From Synechococcus sp. MEDNS5 (GTDB lineage: Bacteria > Cyanobacteriota > Cyanobacteriia > PCC-6307 > Cyanobiaceae), in contig NZ_CP047952.1 in assembly GCF_014279875.1 (NCBI RefSeq), positions 992,001 through 1,056,000 on the forward strand: a stretch of 64,000 nt of DNA, written 5' to 3'. Numbering within the stretch: position 1 is the stretch's first letter; each line of letters begins with the position of its first letter. The translations under genes and the position numbers were made by a program. The notes below the pieces were generated by a model. The model saw only the letters and a program-made list of their open reading frames with translations. It made no database searches and was not told the origin of the DNA. This document shows positions 43,088 through 51,509 of this stretch, piece by piece.

Positions 43088-44631
43088 CAGAGGGGGGACT
43101 CAAGCTCAAGTCGCTGCATCACCGGCTCAGGTTTCGGAAGTCCGATGCCTGGCTCCAGTTGGCCCCAGCTCAGCGCCTGGGTCCAGCAATCCTCGCTTGG
43201 ACGCTGATCCAGCTGGGCCAGGATCCTGGAGCTGAGGCCTGGCACCAGTGGTTGAAGCAACAGGCCGATCACCCTGCAGCATTCGAGAACGGCATAGAGA
43301 TCATCTCCCACTTTCTCTTCGTGGCCTGGTTGTTTCATCAGGCTCCAGGGTGCTTGTTCATTGAGATAACCGTTGGCTTCGATCGCCAGTTGCAACACGG
43401 CTTCAGCCGCGTTCTGAAAAGCCAGTGCAGGGATCGACTGCCGCACGCGGACAATCGTTTGTTCCGTGGTGTCTTTCAGAGGATGGTCAGAGCGAACTCC
43501 ATCCGACACAGGAGGAAGGGATGCATCGAACCACTTGCGTGACATCGAGGCAGTTCGATTCAGGAGATTGCCGATCGTGTTGGCGAGATCGTTGTTCACA
43601 AGATCCATAAATCTCTGCTGCTGAAAATCTCCGTCTTCGCCAAATTGGATGTCTCTCAGCAGATACCAACGCACGGCATCGGTCCCGCAACGCTCCAGCA
43701 GGGTTTCCGGATCCAGCACATTCCCCAGCGCTTTGCCCATTTTCTGGCCCTCTCTGGTGAGAAAACCATGCCCGAAAACGCGTTTCGGAACAGGCAATCC
43801 CGCAGACATCAGCATGGCGGGCCAATACACCGCATGAAAGCGCAGGATGTCCTTGCCGATCACATGAATATCCGCAGGCCAGCCAACGTCTGCGAGGCGA
43901 TCCAAGTTCGCCGCCCCACCGTCATCCAGCAGCGCTGTGAGGTATCCGAGCAAGGCGTCAAACCACACATAGAACGTGTGCCCCGGATGGCCGGGGACGG
44001 GTAGTCCCCATGACACATTCACCCGGGAAATGGAGAAATCACGCAGCCCTCCTGCGACGAAATTTTCAATCTCCCGACGGCGGCTGGTGGGTGCGATGAA
44101 CTGAGGATCCGCAATCAGCGTTTCAATGCGCTCCTGAAACTGGGAGAGACAGAAAAACAGATTTTCCTCGTCGCGCCATTCCAGCGGCTTGCGGTGGATG
44201 GGGCAATCAGGATTGTTGGCATCGGAGGGATCATCTTTGAATTCCTCACAATCCACGCAGTACCAGCCCTCCTGATGGCCGGTGCGGATATGCCCTGCAG
44301 CTTCACAGCGCTGAAAAAAGTCCTGGACCAGGGGAAGATGGCGGGGGCTTGTAGTGCGGACGAAACGATCATTGGTGATGTCCCAACGCGCCCAGAGGTC
44401 GGAGTACAAGGCGGAAATCCGATCGCAATGATCCGCAGGACTGATGTTCTGCGTTTCGGCCGTGCGTTGAATCTTCTGGCCGTGTTCATCAACACCGGTA
44501 ATGAACACAACGTCTTGGCCTTCCAGCCGCTGAAAACGAGCGAGCGCATCACAGGCGAGCGTGGTGTACACGCTTCCGAGGTGGGGCTTGGCGTTGACGT
44601 AATAGAGCGGCGTTGTGAGGCTGTAGGTCAT
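43087..44631 (-). CDS. metG: Methionyl-tRNA synthetase
   Basis: A 514-residue class I synthetase. TTPLYYVNAKPHLGSVY contains the HIGH-equivalent (HLGS), TGVDEHGQKI is the conserved EHG motif, CVDCEEFKDD...CPIH is the zinc knuckle, and EGQKMGKALGN is the KMSKS-type loop in the variant KMGKA. There is no C-terminal tRNA-binding domain. The ATG at 44631 reproduces the family start MTYSLTTPLYY; the longer frame upstream overlaps the divergent gene. Its stop shares a base with the lptC start. Confidence 0.95.
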   Translation of the reverse strand: MTYSLTTPLYYVNAKPHLGSVYTTLACDALARFQRLEGQDVVFITGVDEHGQKIQRTAETQNISPADHCDRISALYSDLWARWDITNDRFVRTTSPRHLPLVQDFFQRCEAAGHIRTGHQEGWYCVDCEEFKDDPSDANNPDCPIHRKPLEWRDEENLFFCLSQFQERIETLIADPQFIAPTSRRREIENFVAGGLRDFSISRVNVSWGLPVPGHPGHTFYVWFDALLGYLTALLDDGGAANLDRLADVGWPADIHVIGKDILRFHAVYWPAMLMSAGLPVPKRVFGHGFLTREGQKMGKALGNVLDPETLLERCGTDAVRWYLLRDIQFGEDGDFQQQRFMDLVNNDLANTIGNLLNRTASMSRKWFDASLPPVSDGVRSDHPLKDTTEQTIVRVRQSIPALAFQNAAEAVLQLAIEANGYLNEQAPWSLMKQPGHEEKVGDDLYAVLECCRVIGLLLQPLVPGLSSRILAQLDQRPSEDCWTQALSWGQLEPGIGLPKPEPVMQRLELESPL

Positions 44632-44706
44632 CGCGTCGGCTCTCCTCTGAGGCCCCTGGCTCTGGGGCTGGATCTTAACGACCTCCTTTTCTTCGCTCTG
44701 GTTTCG

Positions 44707-45354
44707 ATGCCATCCCCAATCCAACGCGCAGAGGTTCGGCGTGTCTGGTTGTCGGCCCTGCACCAACTGGCTCTGGCTGATGACGATTTCAGCGAAGGTG
44801 AGCGCAGAGCGCTGGCCGATCACCTTTCTAAAACTCTGCCTGACGCCGATCTCAACTGGGACGGCTTGCCCCCTGCTCAAGACAGTGATCTGGCCGAGGC
44901 TTTTGCGGAAGATCGGACCCTCGCCGAGCAGTTTCTTCGCTCTGCCGTTGTGGTGTCATTAGCCGATGGTCATCTCAGTGCGATGGAATTGGATCTGCTC
45001 CATCACTGGGCGGACCTGCTCGGCTGTGATCAGTCACCCCTGAAGGATTTGCAGCCGTGTGACGCTTCGACAAGCGCCCGGAGCATCCATCCGCTTGAAC
45101 CCTTGAAGCAGTGGTTGGATGCGCTTGACCCCAGTGACCCGGCCGTCGCGGGCTTCATCGTGAGTCTGATCCCTGCGCAATGTCCGTTTGAGAGAGACAT
45201 CGTGCTGTTTGGCCACAAACTCGTGCACATTCCGCCGATGTGCAAACTGAATCCGCTGTACGACCAACTCGTGGGGCTGCGCTTCCGCTGCCTGGGCCAT
45301 CTCCACGAAGAACAACAACTGCGGATCTGCCGCAAAGACTCCGCCCCGGCATGA
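44707..45354 (+). CDS. TerB-like plus Mo-dependent nitrogenase C-terminal-like protein
   Basis: A 215-residue protein in two parts. Residues about 1-130 are a TerB-like helical module (ALADDDFSEGERRALADHL and VVSLADGHLSAMELDLL, acidic helix pairs). Residues about 150-205 (PFERDIVLFGHKLVHIPPMCKLNPLYDQLVGLRFRCL) match the cyanobacterial domain annotated as Mo-dependent nitrogenase C-terminal, a name inherited from diazotrophs; no nitrogenase genes lie here. The ATG at 44707 gives the TerB start. The stop overlaps the next ATG by 4 bp. Confidence 0.85.
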   Translation: MPSPIQRAEVRRVWLSALHQLALADDDFSEGERRALADHLSKTLPDADLNWDGLPPAQDSDLAEAFAEDRTLAEQFLRSAVVVSLADGHLSAMELDLLHHWADLLGCDQSPLKDLQPCDASTSARSIHPLEPLKQWLDALDPSDPAVAGFIVSLIPAQCPFERDIVLFGHKLVHIPPMCKLNPLYDQLVGLRFRCLGHLHEEQQLRICRKDSAPA

Positions 45355-47138
45355 GCGCTTCCCTCGACACAGTCGATGTGCTCGTTTGGGGCGGCGGCAC
45401 CGGTGGTGTAGCTGCTGCGATTCAGGCCGCACGGGGTGGTGCCTCCACGCTTCTGCTGACACCTGGCCCATGGCTCGGGGGGATGGTGAGCGCAGCTGGA
45501 GTGTGCTGCCCGGATGGCAACGAACTATCGCCCTGGCAAACGGGGCTTTGGGGGGCTTTCCTGCGGGAGTTGGAGCGGCGTGAACCGGAAGGGCTGGATC
45601 ACAATTGGGTGAGCTGCTTCGGCTACCGGCCCACAACGGCAGAGCAGATCTTGCAGGACTGGGTGAGGGCCGAGGCCAATCTGCTCTGGTGGCCCCGTTG
45701 CCGCTTGCTGGAGGTGGAGCGGGAAGGATCGCTGATCAATGCCCTGCAGGTTGAGATCGATGCTGAACGCCGGCGCGTGCGTTGCCAGGTGGTGATCGAT
45801 GGCAGCGACCGCGGTGATCTGCTGCCGTTGGCAGAGGCTCCCTTCCGCTTCGGCTGGGAGGCGCAGGAGCAGTGGGGTGAACCCAGCGCCCCAAGCCGGG
45901 AGCGCCTCAATTCAGAGGCCTTTTTCCAGGATCAGCCGGTGCAATCGCCCACCTGGGTGGTGATGGGCCAGCTGCAAAGCGATCACCTGCAGGCGGATCC
46001 AGCCCGCGGAATCGATCCCGCTGGCAGGCCCCAGCTTCCGGCTCCTTTTGAGAAGGCCTGTGAGTGCTTCGGCCTGGAGCGCACCCTCACCTATGGGCGC
46101 CTGCCCGGTGGCTTGGTGATGCTCAACTGGCCCTTGCATGGCAACGATTGGCACTGGGGGCTGGAACGGGCCTTTGGCGGAGACTCCCAGCAGGAAGTGG
46201 ACCTGTATGCAGAGATGCAGGCCCACAGTCTCCGGTTTGCCGAAGCCCTGAGGGAGGCGAGCGGCGGCTGGCTTCAGCTCGGCCAGGCTTTTCCCGAGGA
46301 ATCAGGCAGTCCGGCTCCCTGGCTGGCGGCCATGCCTTACTGGCGCGAGGGGCGGCGCTTGGTGGGGCGCGCCACAGTGCTCGAGCAGGACCTGTTGCCG
46401 GTTGGCGAGGGTGCCTCGTGTGCTGCCTTGCCCCGCGACTCAGCCGATGCGCTGCAGTCGATCGCGGTGGGCAACTACGCCAATGACCATCACTATCCCG
46501 GGCCTGATTGGCCCCTGGCACCCAAGAGCTGCCGTTGGGGTGGGCGCTGGACGGGCACACCGTTCTGCATTCCGTTTGGCGCGCTGGTCAGTGAAGAGAT
46601 CGATAATTTGTTAGCGGCCGACAAGGCGATCAGCACCAGCCATATGGCGAATGGCGCCACCCGCCTTCAACCGTTGGTTTTAAATGTGGGCCAGGCGGCA
46701 GGAGCTGCAGCGGCCCTGTCGGTTGCCCAGGCCATTCCACCGGCGAACTGTCCGGTGCATCAGCTGCAGGAGCGATTGATCACTGATCAAACGGCACCCT
46801 CGGCAGTGGTTCCGAACTGGCACTTGGCCTGGAACCATCCGTTTTGGAAAGCCCCGCAGCACCGTGCACTGCCTGGCGCTTTGGCGCTGGGTGAAGGGGA
46901 GAGAACTGGCGCACATGCCACTTCCAGAGACACGGATTGTGTGCTGAGGGGACGTATTCATCCCTGCGCAGATGGAGGGTTTCGACTGGAGACCACCGAT
47001 GGGGATCACTGGCCTGTGATCACCCTTGAACCATCGGTTCAGGCCTGGATGACCACCGTGAAGGGGCCAACGCCCACGGCCTTGCGAGGAACGCTCAACC
47101 CATGGGGGCCCTGGCTGAGGGTGACTGGCTTTGGTTGA
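45351..47138 (+). CDS. FAD-dependent oxidoreductase
   Basis: A 595-residue flavoprotein. The N-terminal VLVWGGGTGGVAAAIQAARGG is the GxGxxG dinucleotide fold (GGGTGG here), GPWLGGMVSAAGVCCPDG follows as in the FAD_oxidored family, VIDGSDRGDLLPLA is the second FAD motif, and ISTSHMANGATRLQPLVLNVGQAAGAAAAL is the C-terminal FAD signature. Substrate unknown; homologues act on sugars, amino acids or xanthan-like polymers. ATG 45351 overlaps the previous stop by 4 bp. It converges on ilvD without a gap. Confidence 0.88.
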   Translation: MSASLDTVDVLVWGGGTGGVAAAIQAARGGASTLLLTPGPWLGGMVSAAGVCCPDGNELSPWQTGLWGAFLRELERREPEGLDHNWVSCFGYRPTTAEQILQDWVRAEANLLWWPRCRLLEVEREGSLINALQVEIDAERRRVRCQVVIDGSDRGDLLPLAEAPFRFGWEAQEQWGEPSAPSRERLNSEAFFQDQPVQSPTWVVMGQLQSDHLQADPARGIDPAGRPQLPAPFEKACECFGLERTLTYGRLPGGLVMLNWPLHGNDWHWGLERAFGGDSQQEVDLYAEMQAHSLRFAEALREASGGWLQLGQAFPEESGSPAPWLAAMPYWREGRRLVGRATVLEQDLLPVGEGASCAALPRDSADALQSIAVGNYANDHHYPGPDWPLAPKSCRWGGRWTGTPFCIPFGALVSEEIDNLLAADKAISTSHMANGATRLQPLVLNVGQAAGAAAALSVAQAIPPANCPVHQLQERLITDQTAPSAVVPNWHLAWNHPFWKAPQHRALPGALALGEGERTGAHATSRDTDCVLRGRIHPCADGGFRLETTDGDHWPVITLEPSVQAWMTTVKGPTPTALRGTLNPWGPWLRVTGFG

Positions 47139-48809
47139 TCAGGGCTGATCGGTGACCGCGCCCTGGCTGCTGGAACTGACCAGTCGCGCGTATTTGCCCA
47201 GAATCCCCGTCCGGTACTTCGGCGTTGGCGGCACCCAGGCGTTACGTCGACGTGTCAATTCCGTGTCGTCTACATTGAGTTGCAGGAGCAGTTGATTGGC
47301 ATCCACGGTGATGCTGTCTCCTTCCTTGATCAGGCCGATGGTTCCACCCACGGCTGCTTCAGGAGCCACATGGCCGATCACAAGACCATAAGAACCGCCT
47401 GAAAAGCGTCCGTCGGTGATCAGCGCAACCTTGTCGAGCAGCCCCTGACCCACGATCGCGGAGGTGGGGCTGAGCATTTCGCGCATGCCTGGACCGCCGA
47501 CGGGGCCTTCGTTGCGCACCACCACAACATCACCGGCTTGGATCTGGTTGTCGAGAATCGCTTCCAGGCAGGTTTCTTCGCTTTCAAACACCCTGGCTGG
47601 ACCGGTGATCACCGGATTCTTCACACCACTGATCTTGGCGACAGCTCCTTCGCTGGCCAGGTTGCCCTTGAGGATGGCCAGGTGGCCTTTGGCGTAGAGG
47701 GGATTGAAAAGTGGTCGAATCACATCCTGATCCGCGCGCGGCGTGGAGGGCACATCCGCGAGCAGTTCCCTGAGGGTTTTGCCTTCGATCGTGCGGCAAT
47801 CTCCGTGGAGCAGACCGGCATCCAGCAGCAGTTTCATCACCTGGGGAATCCCACCAGCGCGGTGGAGATCCACGGTGACGTAACGGCCACTGGGTTTGAG
47901 ATCACAGATCACCGGAACGCGTTGGCGGATCTGTTCAAAGTCGTCGATGGCCAGTTCAACGCCGGCCGTGCGGGCAATGGCGAGCAGATGCAGCACGGAA
48001 TTGGTGGAGCCACCCACCGCCATGATCACGCTGATGGCATTTTCGAAGGCCTCTCGGGTCATCAGGTCGAGGGGGCGGATGCCGGATTGGATGGCCTGCA
48101 CCAACACCTCGGCCGATCTGGCTGCGCTGTCGGCCTTTTCCTCATCTTCAGCGGCCATCGTGGAGCTGCGGGGAAGGCTGAGCCCCATCGTTTCGATGGC
48201 GGCGCTCATGGTGTTGGCGGTGAACATGCCGCCGCAGCTGCCAGCACCGGGGCAGGCATTTTTCTCAATGGCCGTGAGCTGCTCTTCGTCGATCTTGCCG
48301 CTGGTGATCTGACCCACCGCTTCAAAAGCACTCACCACGGTGAGGTCGCAGCCGCCCAGTTTTCCCGGCTTGATGGTGCCGCCGTACACGAAGATCGCTG
48401 GGATGTTCATCCTCGCCATCGCGAGCATGGCCCCAGGCATGTTTTTGTCACAGCCGCCGACAGCCAAAACGCCATCCATGCTCTGGCCATTGCAGGCCGT
48501 TTCGATGGCGTCAGCGATCACTTCCCGGCTCACCAGGGAATATTTCATCCCCTCGGTTCCCATCGAGATGCCGTCGCTGACGGTGATGGTTCCGAAGGTC
48601 TGCGGCATTCCGCCAGCCAGTCGGGCCGCCTCTTCGGCACGCCGGGCTAAGTCATCGAGCCCCACGTTGCAGGGCGTGATCGTGCTGTAGCCGTTGGCGA
48701 TGCCGATGATCGGCTTGCCAAAGTCCTGATCGCCGAAACCCACGGCCCGCAGCATCGCCCGGTTGGGTGAGCGCTGGATCCCTTTGGTGACGGCATCGGA
48801 GCGGAGCAT
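47139..48809 (-). CDS. ilvD: Dihydroxy-acid dehydratase
   Basis: A 556-residue Fe-S dehydratase converting 2,3-dihydroxy-isovalerate or methylvalerate to 2-oxo acids in valine/isoleucine synthesis. The cluster cysteines are in GITPCNVGL-like [22 protein letters not shown] and [16 protein letters not shown]. Other family motifs visible are [16 protein letters not shown] and [11 protein letters not shown]. The length is normal and the start clear. It stands as a single gene between the FAD oxidoreductase (convergent, no spacer) and a small membrane-protein gene. Confidence 0.97.
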   Translation of the reverse strand: MLRSDAVTKGIQRSPNRAMLRAVGFGDQDFGKPIIGIANGYSTITPCNVGLDDLARRAEEAARLAGGMPQTFGTITVSDGISMGTEGMKYSLVSREVIADAIETACNGQSMDGVLAVGGCDKNMPGAMLAMARMNIPAIFVYGGTIKPGKLGGCDLTVVSAFEAVGQITSGKIDEEQLTAIEKNACPGAGSCGGMFTANTMSAAIETMGLSLPRSSTMAAEDEEKADSAARSAEVLVQAIQSGIRPLDLMTREAFENAISVIMAVGGSTNSVLHLLAIARTAGVELAIDDFEQIRQRVPVICDLKPSGRYVTVDLHRAGGIPQVMKLLLDAGLLHGDCRTIEGKTLRELLADVPSTPRADQDVIRPLFNPLYAKGHLAILKGNLASEGAVAKISGVKNPVITGPARVFESEETCLEAILDNQIQAGDVVVVRNEGPVGGPGMREMLSPTSAIVGQGLLDKVALITDGRFSGGSYGLVIGHVAPEAAVGGTIGLIKEGDSITVDANQLLLQLNVDDTELTRRRNAWVPPTPKYRTGILGKYARLVSSSSQGAVTDQP

Positions 48810-48862
48810 GGATCAGGCCGTCTTCCGGCGTGAAATTGAAATCAACCTACCGGCCGCGCTGG

Positions 48863-49159
48863 TCACCCTTTGGAGCCAAGGTCTTCAAGCTGTTTGCGAA
48901 CATCCGCGATCGCGGCATTCAGCTGCTCTACCCGAGCCTCCAGCTGACTGTCGGAATCAAGAGGCTGGAGTTCTCCTGGTCCAAGAGCCTCACTGCCGTC
49001 CTGCATGCGCGGGGCATACAACATCGAGCGCTTGTAGCGCAGACGCCGGCGACGGTCTGCTTCCGAGATCAGCCACCAGCCAAGCCCTGCTGCGCCCAGA
49101 ACAGCTCCGCTGACGAGTGTCGCCAGTGTTGCTGAGGTTGAGTCTTGCTGACGCGCCAT
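48863..49159 (-). CDS. Small membrane-anchored coiled-coil protein
   Basis: A 98-residue protein. One membrane helix (about 11-32, LATLVSGAVLGAAGLGWWLI) is followed by a basic stretch RRRRLRYKR and a C-terminal coiled coil (LEARVEQLNAAIADVRKQLEDL). The basic cluster after the span suggests an inside-facing C-terminus. No function is recognised. It starts 24 bp after the stop of the UPRTase-like gene, which lies on the same strand. Confidence 0.75.
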   Translation of the reverse strand: MARQQDSTSATLATLVSGAVLGAAGLGWWLISEADRRRRLRYKRSMLYAPRMQDGSEALGPGELQPLDSDSQLEARVEQLNAAIADVRKQLEDLGSKG

Positions 49160-49183
49160 GGCCCTCTAATTCCTCGTTGAACC

Positions 49184-49801
49184 CTAGGTGGCCTGCGTTG
49201 ATCTGATCCCCAGCCTTTGCAAGGGGTCACCGATTCCCGGAAGAATCTGATTCTGTTCATCGAGATCAGCATCGATGCAGGCGGTGTGAATAGTGATGTC
49301 AGGGAAGGCCTCACCAATGCGCTTCAACCCCGGGCTTGCACAAATCGTGGTGATCACACGCAAGCGACGCCCATCCACCTGTTCTTGCTGCAACCGATTC
49401 AGGATCGAGAGCACAGTTTCACCATCATTGATCTGATCGAGAAGCAACACAACACCCGCTTGGGCCTCGATGCCGGAGGGCACGCCATCGAGGCATAGAT
49501 CAGCATTCGGAAGCACCTGGCGTGCACCCTCCCAGAGATGCAGGCCTCCAGGGAGATGCGGGATTGCAAGCAGGGGAACGTTCGCCTCAATCATCGTTCC
49601 TTCTGTGCTCGCCAGAGGTGTCTTCACCACCTCCCTTCGGTGCGGCAACCAGTCGCGAAGCGCTTCGTAACTCAGCCATCGGCCGAGCTCCTCCATGGCT
49701 GTGCGAAACAGAGCTGCCGGAGTTCCCTCATGGCGCAGCACCGTCAGCCAGTGGGCAATGAGTGGGTGGGGCGGAACCACCACCCGAAGAGTCTTGGCCA
49801 T
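49184..49801 (-). CDS. Divergent uracil phosphoribosyltransferase homologue
   Basis: A 205-residue PRTase-fold protein. Overall order follows UPRTase: N-terminal HPLIAHWLTVLR, the helix FRTAMEELGRWLSYE, and C-terminal ITIHTACIDADLDEQNQILPGIGD, which matches the uracil loop of the family. The PRPP-binding segment (LLLDQINDGETV, 119-130) replaces the canonical VDPMLATGGS, and the RDEET loop is missing. Uracil salvage activity is therefore doubtful; a structural or regulatory role is possible. It is divergent from the pentapeptide gene. Confidence 0.82.
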   Translation of the reverse strand: MAKTLRVVVPPHPLIAHWLTVLRHEGTPAALFRTAMEELGRWLSYEALRDWLPHRREVVKTPLASTEGTMIEANVPLLAIPHLPGGLHLWEGARQVLPNADLCLDGVPSGIEAQAGVVLLLDQINDGETVLSILNRLQQEQVDGRRLRVITTICASPGLKRIGEAFPDITIHTACIDADLDEQNQILPGIGDPLQRLGIRSTQAT

Positions 49802-49887
49802 GACACGTGGCTGGGCAGATCTCTGCCATAACGTGACCGTTCAAATTACGGCAGCTGCTTCCGGCACCCGCCGAGGTCTCTCCCCCC

Positions 49888-50418
49888 ATGCCTGTCTCCG
49901 CGTTTCTTCGCCATTCGCTGCGCCAACTGACCACGGTCTTGCTTGCCGGATTGCTGGTGTTCTCTGCCGTTCTTGTCGGTGGACCCTCAGTAGAGGCAAT
50001 CACCGCCCCGGAGCTGCGCGGTCAGCGTGCGGTTCAGGACATCTCGTCCAACATGCACGGTCGGGATCTGAAGGAAAAGGAATTTCTCAAAGCCGACCTG
50101 CGCGAGGTTGACCTTGGGGATGCCGATCTCCGCGGGGCTGTGATCAATACCTCGCAACTCCAGGGGGCTGATCTTCGCGGTGCCGATCTTGAAGATGTGG
50201 TGGCTTTCTCCAGCCGCTTCGATGGGGCCGACCTGCGCGATGCGAACTTCACCAACGCGATGTTGATGCAGAGCCGTTTTAACGACGCTCAGATCGATGG
50301 AACCGATTTCACGAATGCCGTGATCGATCTTCCCCAGCTCAAAGCTCTCTGTGGACGCGCCAGCGGTGTGAACAGTCTCAGTGGTGTGAGCACCAGAGAA
50401 TCACTGGGATGCCGTTGA
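49888..50418 (+). CDS. Exported pentapeptide-repeat protein, second copy
   Basis: A 176-residue protein with a signal peptide (residues 10-36, hydrophobic run and VEA cleavage). About ten A(D/N)LxX repeats follow (ADLREVDLGDADLRG...) and then a C-terminal cysteine segment LKALCGRASG...TRESLGC. The plan and C-terminus parallel the protein at 10027-10503, so the two are paralogues, likely lumenal or periplasmic. It overlaps the CobW-type gene stop-start (TGATG). Confidence 0.88.
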   Translation: MPVSAFLRHSLRQLTTVLLAGLLVFSAVLVGGPSVEAITAPELRGQRAVQDISSNMHGRDLKEKEFLKADLREVDLGDADLRGAVINTSQLQGADLRGADLEDVVAFSSRFDGADLRDANFTNAMLMQSRFNDAQIDGTDFTNAVIDLPQLKALCGRASGVNSLSGVSTRESLGCR

Positions 50419-51509
50419 TGGCCAAGCGACTTCCCGTCACGGTGATCACCGGCTTCCTCGGCGCCGGCAAAACCACAGTTCTGCGGCACCTGCTCACCCA
50501 GAGCGGTCAACGACTTGCCGTGATGGTCAATGAGTTCGGAACCGTTGGCTTGGACGGAGATCTGATTCGCAGCTGTGGTTTCTGTCCAGAAGAGGAGGTG
50601 GAGGGCCGTCTTGTGGAACTCAATAACGGCTGCCTCTGCTGCACCGTTCAGGACGATTTCCTGCCAACGATGGAAACGCTTCTGGAACGATCCGATCAGC
50701 TTGATGGCATTGTCGTTGAAACCAGTGGCTTGGCTCTTCCCCGTCCCCTGCTCCAGGCTCTCGAGTGGCCTGCCATCCGCCGCCGTGTGCATGTGAACGG
50801 GGTCGTCACCGTGGTGGATGGTGAAGCCATGAGTGGAGGCAGTCCCGTGGGTGATCCTGAGGCGCTGGAACGTCAGCGGCAAGAGGATCAGAGCCTTGAC
50901 CACCTCACTGCCATCGAGGATCTGTTCGAAGACCAGCTCCAAGCAGCAGATCTGGTGCTGATCAGCCGTTCCGATTGTCTGCAGCCTTCCCAACTGGAAA
51001 CCGTTTTGCAGGCGATCGAGCCGCGGCTGCGTCCCGGTGCGGGCACCCTGGCCGTCAGTCGTGGACAGGTTGATCCGGCTCTGGTGCTAGGCCTTGAGTC
51101 CCTTGAATCGAGCCATCGCGCTGAGCACGCTGACGAAGCCGGGCATCACGACCACAGCCACCACGACCACAGCCACCACGACCACAGCCATCACGACCAC
51201 AGCCATGTGGAGGCCATCAGTGGTCAGATCCGTCTGGAAGGACCCTTTGATCGCATAACGCTTGAGCAGCTCCTGCCGGAGTTTGTCCGCACCCATCATG
51301 TGATCCGCCTCAAGGGTCGTGTCTGGCTTCCAGGGAAGACCCTCCCTCTGCAGATCCAGATGGTGGGTCCCAGGTTGGACAGCTGGTTTGAGGCAGCTCC
51401 AGACCATGCCTGGACGCCTGCAGCAGGCTCCGGTCTTGAGCTCGTCGTGATCGGCCTCGAGGCGGGTGCGGCGGAGAGTCTGGAGTCCAGGCTTCTGGCG
51501 AATCGCTAG
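50418..51509 (+). CDS. CobW/ZNG1-type metallochaperone GTPase with His repeat
   Basis: A 363-residue G3E GTPase. GFLGAGKTT is Walker A, NNGCLCCTVQDD holds the CxCC metal-binding motif, LISRSD is the base-recognition NKxD-like region, and the CobW C-terminal domain begins about 275. Between them, HHDHS is repeated four times (DNA repeat at 51144-51203), a zinc/cobalt-binding tract. Such proteins insert Zn or Co into target enzymes under metal limitation. ATG 50418 (TGATG overlap with the pentapeptide gene) is preferred over 50409. Confidence 0.9.
   Translation: MAKRLPVTVITGFLGAGKTTVLRHLLTQSGQRLAVMVNEFGTVGLDGDLIRSCGFCPEEEVEGRLVELNNGCLCCTVQDDFLPTMETLLERSDQLDGIVVETSGLALPRPLLQALEWPAIRRRVHVNGVVTVVDGEAMSGGSPVGDPEALERQRQEDQSLDHLTAIEDLFEDQLQAADLVLISRSDCLQPSQLETVLQAIEPRLRPGAGTLAVSRGQVDPALVLGLESLESSHRAEHADEAGHHDHSHHDHSHHDHSHHDHSHVEAISGQIRLEGPFDRITLEQLLPEFVRTHHVIRLKGRVWLPGKTLPLQIQMVGPRLDSWFEAAPDHAWTPAAGSGLELVVIGLEAGAAESLESRLLANR
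51144..51203. repeat. 15-bp tandem repeat, four copies, coding for HHDHS
   Basis: Four direct copies of CAYCACGACCACAGC, the first and last with T and the middle two with C at the Y position, lie inside the CobW gene. Each codes for HHDHS, giving a 20-residue histidine-rich metal-binding tract that may vary in length between strains. Confidence 0.92.

Noticed and set aside
44707-45354. Nitrogenase function for the TerB-type protein
   Set aside because: The domain label comes from diazotrophs; there are no nif genes in the window and the core nitrogenase cysteine motifs are absent.
47538-48650. 370-residue plus-strand frame opposite ilvD
   Set aside because: It is the antisense of the highly conserved IlvD Fe-S enzyme; high G+C genes commonly give such long shadow frames.
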